From contig CADBLW010000025.1 in assembly GCA_902795625.1 (NCBI GenBank), positions 1 to 10,080 of the forward strand: a stretch of DNA of 10,080 nucleotides. The letters are read 5' to 3'. The position numbers and the translations under genes are program-made. Below, piece by piece: positions 6,003-10,080 of the stretch (position 1 is the first letter of the stretch; every line of letters begins with the position of its first letter). This DNA comes from an uncultured Lachnospiraceae bacterium (GTDB taxonomy: Bacteria > Bacillota > Clostridia > Lachnospirales > Lachnospiraceae). The notes beneath the pieces are model-generated. The model ran no database searches and was not told where the DNA came from. It was given only the letters and a program-made list of their open reading frames with translations.

Positions 6003-8106
6003 GATGAACACTCCTTTCATCCTCATCCCTGTTGTTGTCGGTGATCGTACGCATTCCCACGGTGGTCTTACAGATCAGCCCGTCGCACAGAAGCAGCAGC
6101 GCAGGAAGCGCCGCGATAACCATCACCATACTGATCACGGCTCCGCGTGCCATCAGATAGCACATGGAACTGATGATATCAATCTCCGAGTACACCGAAA
6201 CACCGAAGGTCGCCGCAAACAACCCGATCCCGGAAACCAGGATCGACGGGATTGAAGTTGCAAGCGCCGTCTGTACGGAACCTTTCCTTCCTGCTCCCTG
6301 TGCTCTCTCCTTCTTATACCGGGTCGTCATCAGGATCGCGTAATCAACGGTAGCGCCGAGCTGGATCGTGCTGATACAGATCGGTGCAATAAACGGAAGT
6401 CTCTGCCCGAGATAATGCGGCATTCCAAGGTTGATGAATATAGCTACTTCAATCACCGAAATCAAAATCACCGGCAATGTCAGACTCTTCTCCACCAGTG
6501 CGATGATCACAAAGATTGCTACGATTGAAACAATGTTGACGATCCGGAAATCACGGTCGGTCGTCTCGATCATATCCTTCATACACGGTGCCTCACCGAT
6601 CAGCATACCGCCCTCATCGTATTTCTTCAGGATTGAATTCAACTCAGCCACCTGTGCGTTAACCTCGTCGCTGGCGCAGGAATACTCCGAGTTGATCAGC
6701 AACAGTTCCCATCGGTCGCTCTTGAGAAGCGATGTCACGGATTTCGGAAGCATCTCCTCCGGGACGGAGGATCCGACAACAGATTCCATTGAAAGAACGT
6801 AACGCACGCCCGCGACCGACTCCATTTCCCGACTCATTTCCCGCACTGTCTTCGGCGAGAGCGTCGCGTCGGCAAGCACCATGTGCGTGGACGCGATGTC
6901 GAACTTCTCGTTCAGTTTGCTGTTCGCGATGACGCATTCCATGTCCTTCGGGAGTGTCTCGAGCATATCGTAGTACACCTCGTCGGACGTCTTTTCATAT
7001 CCGTAAAATGCAGGTCCGATCAAAACGGCAAAGATCAGCAGAAATACAGGGAAGAATTTTACGATGCCGGATACCGATTTATCCATTTTCGGAAGCAGTG
7101 AACGGTGTTTCGTATTCTGCAGAATCCCGTCAAAGAGTAAGATCAGCGACGGAAGCACGGTCACACAGCCGATGACGCCGAAGACCACACCCTTGGCCAT
7201 GACAAGACCGAGGTCACGTCCCATCGTGTAGGACATAAAGCACAGCGCGATAAAACCTGCGATCGTCGTGATCGAACTCCCGACCACACTGGTGAGCGTC
7301 TCGTGGATGGCCTGTGCCATCGCTTCCTTACGGTCGTCCTGTCGTTTGCACTGTTCGTTGTAACTGTTCCAAAGGAAAATGGAATAGTCCATCGTTACTG
7401 CCAACTGCAGCACCGCCGAAAGAGCTTTCGTAATATAGGAGATCTCTCCGAAAAAGTAATTGGTTCCGAGGTTCAGGACGATCATCATTGCGATGGAGAG
7501 CAGAAACACGAACGGTGCCGCATAATTGTCCAGCAGGAAAAGCATTGCCGCTAATGCCAGCACAACCGCGATCCCGACATAAATCGGTTCCTCTCTCTCG
7601 CACAGGTCCTTCAGGTCCGTCACCATCGCCGACATTCCGGTGACGAAGCACTGTTTCCCTGCAACGGAACGGATTTCGCGGATGGCATCCATCGTGACAT
7701 CCGCAGATGTCGAAGTATCGAAAAATACTGCCATCATCGTTGCATCGTCAGTGACGAACGCATTTCGTATCTTCTCCGGGAGAAGTTCCGTCGGGATGGA
7801 AATATCCGCCAGGGTATCGTACCATACAACGCTTTCCACATGATCGATCGCGGAAATCTTCTGTTTCAGCTCCGCAACATCCTTCCAGGGCATATTTTCC
7901 ATAACGAGGAAGGAAAATGCTCCTTTGCCGAACTCCTTCATCAACTCGTCCTGTCCCTGAACCGTCTCCATATCGGAGGGCAGGTAGGTGAGCATGTCGT
8001 AGTTGACTCTCGTGTGCACATATCCGAAGACAGCCGGAACCATCAGCAGGATCGTTACGATCAGGATGGCAATCCGGTGTTTCACAACCGCATGCGCAAA
8101 TCTCAT
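5983..8106 (-). CDS. MMPL/RND-superfamily membrane transporter
   Basis: The 707-residue product has the layout of MMPL-family RND proteins: TM1 at about 11-30, a large extracytoplasmic loop (31-175, with the family-typical YLPSDMETVQGQ), five more TMs to about 340, TM7 at about 352-372, a second loop, and TMs 8-12 to about 690. Asp-Tyr pairs occur in both halves: TMDYSIFLW at D240-Y241 and TVDYAILMT at D588-Y589. In mycobacterial MmpL3 the equivalent pairs in TM4 and TM10 form the proton relay, so proton-driven export of a lipid or other hydrophobic substrate is inferred; the substrate is unknown. The start at 8106 has GAAAGGA 9 nt upstream; ATGs at 8160 and 8115 have no usable site. It lies downstream of a TetR gene, beyond a terminator and candidate operator, and overlaps by 20 bp the exported heptad-repeat protein, its likely partner. 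The cytoplasmic C-terminus is short and charged. Confidence 0.9.
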   Translation of the reverse strand: MRFAHAVVKHRIAILIVTILLMVPAVFGYVHTRVNYDMLTYLPSDMETVQGQDELMKEFGKGAFSFLVMENMPWKDVAELKQKISAIDHVESVVWYDTLADISIPTELLPEKIRNAFVTDDATMMAVFFDTSTSADVTMDAIREIRSVAGKQCFVTGMSAMVTDLKDLCEREEPIYVGIAVVLALAAMLFLLDNYAAPFVFLLSIAMMIVLNLGTNYFFGEISYITKALSAVLQLAVTMDYSIFLWNSYNEQCKRQDDRKEAMAQAIHETLTSVVGSSITTIAGFIALCFMSYTMGRDLGLVMAKGVVFGVIGCVTVLPSLILLFDGILQNTKHRSLLPKMDKSVSGIVKFFPVFLLIFAVLIGPAFYGYEKTSDEVYYDMLETLPKDMECVIANSKLNEKFDIASTHMVLADATLSPKTVREMSREMESVAGVRYVLSMESVVGSSVPEEMLPKSVTSLLKSDRWELLLINSEYSCASDEVNAQVAELNSILKKYDEGGMLIGEAPCMKDMIETTDRDFRIVNIVSIVAIFVIIALVEKSLTLPVILISVIEVAIFINLGMPHYLGQRLPFIAPICISTIQLGATVDYAILMTTRYKKERAQGAGRKGSVQTALATSIPSILVSGIGLFAATFGVSVYSEIDIISSMCYLMARGAVISMVMVIAALPALLLLCDGLICKTTVGMRTITDNNRDEDERSVHHEKYVG
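6011..6017 (-). promoter_or_regulatory. Ribosome binding site inside the MMPL gene that sets the downstream start
   Basis: AAAGGAG on the minus strand, 8 nt before the ATG at 6002-6000 and inside the last codons of the MMPL gene (stop at 5985-5983). It decides the start of the exported repeat protein. Confidence 0.75.
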
Positions 8107-8115
8107 GTTTATCAT

Positions 8116-8122
8116 TCCTTTC
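8116..8122 (-). promoter_or_regulatory. Ribosome binding site deciding the MMPL start
   Basis: GAAAGGA on the minus strand with a 9-nt gap to the ATG at 8106-8104. It touches the ATG at 8115 and so excludes that start. Confidence 0.75.
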
Positions 8123-8178
8123 TTTTGTCTTTCGTCAGCGATGAACGAATTTACGCTCAAACGCTCTATCTGCGGGAT

Positions 8179-8207
8179 ATTCTATCCGTCCGCAGGACCG
8201 TCCGCCA
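8179..8207 (-). promoter_or_regulatory. Tentative promoter of the MMPL operon
   Basis: TAGAAT (8184-8179) fits a -10 box; 17 bp upstream the -35 position (8207-8202) reads TGGCGG, a poor match. The -35 falls inside the tandem palindromes at 8186-8212, as expected for a repressed promoter. A separate promoter is needed because a terminator lies between the TetR gene and this operon. Confidence 0.4.
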
Positions 8208-8212
8208 CGGAC
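8186..8212. promoter_or_regulatory. Candidate TetR operator: two tandem palindromes
   Basis: GTCC-GCA-GGAC (8188-8198) and GTCCG-CCA-CGGAC (8200-8212) are perfect inverted repeats with centres 13 bp apart; they also create a direct repeat CCGTCCGC at 8186 and 8198. They overlap the tentative -35 of the MMPL operon. Binding by the neighbouring TetR protein is inferred. Confidence 0.45.
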
Positions 8213-8249
8213 AAAAAAAGACTCGTGTCCGAAATTCAGACACGAGTCT
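8213..8249 (-). terminator. Rho-independent terminator of the TetR gene
   Basis: A perfect 11-bp stem (8239-8249 with 8219-8229) and 9-nt loop, followed on the minus strand by a run of T (complement of 8213-8219). It starts about 33 nt after the TetR stop codon and should separate the regulator transcript from the MMPL operon. Confidence 0.88.
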
Positions 8250-8281
8250 ATGTTTGTTTAAATGTCATGTAGTTTCCAAAA

Positions 8282-8854
8282 CTACTTGCGGCTGTTATCC
8301 TCCAGGATCCGGCGGATCATTTCCTCCGGAAGTCCGCGATGCAGTTCGCAGAACCGTCGGATCTGTTCCGTTACGTCGAACGACATTTTCTCACTGAGCC
8401 ATGCGATCGTAAAACCGAAACATTCGCATCGATAAAACCGCTCGATGATCTCACGGTCAAACTCACTGACCTCCGCTCCCGCAAAGACCTTGTCTGCGTA
8501 AGCGTTGACCACATAATCGCAGACATTCCACAGATATCTCTCAAAGATATCCCTGCTTACGGAGTTGAATATGTGAAGGATCGCTCTGCGGTTTTCCTTC
8601 CCGAAGCTGATGGCCGCATGCAGGGCGGTTTCCAGCGAATCGATCGTTGAATACTCCGAAATGATCCTGTCCGCTTCCTCCTGCGCGATCTCCTCGATCA
8701 ACGCGAGTATATCCGGGTAATGGTAATAGAACGAGTTTCGGTTTATCCCGCACTCCGCAACCAGCTGCTTCACCGTGATCTGGGACAGCGGTTTCTCGTT
8801 GAGCATCGCCAGAAACGTGCGTTTTATCTCTTTCTTCATAAGATCTGCGCCCAT
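8282..8854 (-). CDS. TetR/AcrR-family transcriptional regulator
   Basis: The product is 190 residues, a normal TetR length. The N-terminal HTH covers about residues 8-52: KRTFLAMLNEKPLSQITVKQLV, then AECGINRNSFYYHYPDI with the family-typical helix 3 ending in FYYHY. The C-terminal helical part (from about 65) is the ligand-binding and dimer domain; helical stretches such as RRAILHIFNSVSRDIFERYL and the C-terminal RCECFGFTIAWLS resemble the TetR_C_7/C_8 type common in Firmicutes. The start at 8854 is set by AGGAG 7 nt upstream; the frame extends to an ATG at 8875 without a site. It is encoded directly upstream of the MMPL operon, with candidate operators in front of both, so repression of the transporter and of itself is the likely role. 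The inducer is unknown, possibly the transporter's substrate. Confidence 0.9.
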   Translation of the reverse strand: MGADLMKKEIKRTFLAMLNEKPLSQITVKQLVAECGINRNSFYYHYPDILALIEEIAQEEADRIISEYSTIDSLETALHAAISFGKENRRAILHIFNSVSRDIFERYLWNVCDYVVNAYADKVFAGAEVSEFDREIIERFYRCECFGFTIAWLSEKMSFDVTEQIRRFCELHRGLPEEMIRRILEDNSRK

Positions 8855-8861
8855 CGTATCT

Positions 8862-8866
8862 CTCCT
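8862..8866 (-). promoter_or_regulatory. Ribosome binding site deciding the TetR start
   Basis: AGGAG on the minus strand, 7 nt before the ATG at 8854-8852; it lies downstream of the ATG at 8875 and so excludes it. Confidence 0.8.
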
Positions 8867-8880
8867 GTGTGGCAACGGAT

Positions 8881-8896
8881 TTCCGTTTATACGGAA
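8881..8896. promoter_or_regulatory. Candidate TetR autoregulatory operator
   Basis: TTCCGT-TTAT-ACGGAA is a perfect 6+4+6 inverted repeat 27 bp upstream of the TetR start. Its minus strand contains TATAAA (8891-8886), a possible -10 box, so a bound dimer would cover the promoter. An extra half-site CGGA lies at 8876-8879. No good -35 is seen. Confidence 0.5.
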
Positions 8897-8902
8897 TACA
8901 AC

Positions 8903-8931
8903 ACGGCCGCGAGGTTTCCCCCCGCGACCGT
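8903..8931 (-). terminator. Hairpin terminator of threonyl-tRNA synthetase gene
   Basis: A 12-position stem (8920-8931 with 8903-8914), loop of 5, beginning 9 nt after the synthetase stop codon. Two positions are G-U wobbles in minus-strand RNA but A-C mismatches in plus-strand RNA, pointing to a minus-strand function. The following tail GTTGTATT is only weakly T-rich, so termination may leak into the TetR gene. Confidence 0.65.
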
Positions 8932-8940
8932 TTTCTTTGA

Positions 8941-10080
8941 TTACTGTGCGTTCTCTTCCACTTCGATCTTGCGGATTACCTTGTTGTCGATCTCCTCGCG
9001 GAGTGCAGCGATGAACTCCGAAAGAGGCTTCGCGCCCTCGTCCCCGAGGTAACGGCTGCGGACGGACACAAGGCCCTCTTCCGCCTCCTTTGCGCCGACG
9101 ACAAGCATGTACGGGATACGCTCAAGACGTGCCTCACGGATCTTGTAGCCGATCTTCTCGGAACGGCTGTCTGCCGTAGCAAGAATGCCGGCCTTCTTCA
9201 GCTCAGCGCGCACGGAATCAGCGTAGTCGTTGTATTTTTCGGAAATCGGAAGCACGCGAACCTGCTCCGGGCAGAGCCACGTCGGGAACTGACCTGCGTA
9301 GTGCTCGATCAGCCATGCGAGCGTACGCTCGTAGCAGCCCATCGAGGTGCGGTGGATGATCCACGGCTGTGCCTTGTTGCCGTCAGCGTCGATATAGTAC
9401 ATACCGAACTTCTGCGCGCTCTCGCAGTCGAGCTGGATCGTCACCATCGTATCTTCCTTGCCGTAGACATTTTTCGCCTGAATATCGATCTTCGGTCCGT
9501 AAAATGCTGCTTCGCCGTCAGCTTCCGTGAACTTGATGCCGTTCTTGTTCATGACATCGCGGAGATACTGCTGCGTCGAGTTCCAATACTCCTCATCGCC
9601 CTCGTACTTCTCCTTGTTCTCCGGATCCCACTTGGACAGACGATACGTCACGTCACCGTCGATACCGAGCGTCTTCATGACATAGTTTGCAAGCTCAACG
9701 CATCTCGTCAGCTCTTCCTCAGCCTGATCCGGGCGGAGCACGATGTGACCCTCCGTGATCGTGAACTGGCGCACTCTCGTAAGGCCGTGCATCTCACCGG
9801 AATCCTCGTTGCGGAACAGCGTACTCGTCTCGGACATGCGGTACGGCAGGTCGCGGTAGGAACGCTGCTCATTCATGTACACATAGTACTGGAACGGGCA
9901 CGTCATCGGACGAAGCGCCATGACTTCCTTGCCCTCGCCGGCATCCTTGTTGAGGATGAACATGCCGTCCATGTAGTGATCCCAGTGGCCGGAGGTCACC
10001 CACAGCTCCTTCTTGGACAGCACCGGGCCGGAGATTTCCTGGTAGCCGTGCTGCTCATGAATGCCGCGCCAGAAGCTCAT
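8941..10080 (-). CDS. thrS: Threonyl-tRNA synthetase, C-terminal part (runs off right edge)
   Basis: The visible 379 residues are the class II catalytic core and anticodon-binding domain of a cytoplasmic ThrRS, which charges tRNA-Thr with threonine. The full enzyme is usually about 640 residues, so the N-terminal TGS and editing domains lie beyond the window; the Met at the edge is probably internal. Seen in order: LRPMTC with Cys61 of the fragment, motif 2 (FRNEDSGEMHGLTRVRQF, 89-106), His112 in TEGH, and IIHRTSMGCYERT (241-253) with His243. Cys61 and His112 are 51 residues apart, the same spacing as the zinc ligands C334 and H385 of the E. coli enzyme; His243 fits the third ligand. Residues from about 270 (QVRVLPIS onward) form the HGTP anticodon domain. 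The TCPFQYY variant replaces the usual NCPGH, as in other clostridial enzymes. Followed by a hairpin and then the TetR gene. Confidence 0.95.
   Translation of the reverse strand: MSFWRGIHEQHGYQEISGPVLSKKELWVTSGHWDHYMDGMFILNKDAGEGKEVMALRPMTCPFQYYVYMNEQRSYRDLPYRMSETSTLFRNEDSGEMHGLTRVRQFTITEGHIVLRPDQAEEELTRCVELANYVMKTLGIDGDVTYRLSKWDPENKEKYEGDEEYWNSTQQYLRDVMNKNGIKFTEADGEAAFYGPKIDIQAKNVYGKEDTMVTIQLDCESAQKFGMYYIDADGNKAQPWIIHRTSMGCYERTLAWLIEHYAGQFPTWLCPEQVRVLPISEKYNDYADSVRAELKKAGILATADSRSEKIGYKIREARLERIPYMLVVGAKEAEEGLVSVRSRYLGDEGAKPLSEFIAALREEIDNKVIRKIEVEENAQ

Noticed and set aside
5983..8106. MMPL protein as a classical tripartite Gram-negative RND pump
   Set aside because: There is no membrane-fusion or outer-membrane channel gene nearby, and the lipoproteins and gene families point to a Gram-positive host.
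8282..8854. TetR gene and MMPL genes as one operon
   Set aside because: A strong hairpin with a seven-T tail (8213-8249) separates them, so a separate promoter is more likely.

Overview
The window reads as chromosomal DNA of a low-to-mid GC Gram-positive anaerobe of the class Clostridia, most likely Lachnospiraceae-like. This is inferred from strong Shine-Dalgarno sites, sigma-70-type promoters, lipoproteins carrying a Thr-Pro repeat stalk, a clostridial-type EF-G-like GTPase and the clostridial form of threonyl-tRNA synthetase. No RNA gene, insertion sequence, prophage or CRISPR array is visible. The density is ordinary: seven genes, six on the minus strand, all separated by recognisable promoters and terminators.

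Left part (1-3640): the 5' end of an EF-G-like translation GTPase runs off the left edge. It is driven by a strong promoter with phased A-tracts. Upstream of it lies a 664-residue DUF885-family lipoprotein, a predicted zinc metallopeptidase with an HExxPGH motif, tethered by a VTPTGE repeat linker. A divergent promoter region (about 2842-2980) separates it from a plus-strand XRE-type regulator with a helical C-terminal part. A cluster of GTTTAC half-sites sits just downstream of that regulator's predicted transcription start.

Right part (3639-8854): a compact envelope locus. A TetR-type regulator is followed, after its own terminator and a palindrome-rich promoter region, by an MMPL/RND-family 12-TM transporter. 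The transporter overlaps by 20 bp an unusual 787-residue exported protein. That protein has a beta-rich N-terminal part, two blocks of xxxLxxG heptads as in YhgE/Pip proteins, a 13-fold tetrad repeat with Val at every fourth residue, and four tandem 17-residue repeats. It has no transmembrane segment besides the signal sequence. The simplest reading is a TetR-controlled transporter with a long, surface-tethered helical partner. This pair is the most interesting content of the window.

Right edge (8941-10080): the C-terminal 379 residues of threonyl-tRNA synthetase, ending in a hairpin terminator just before the TetR gene.
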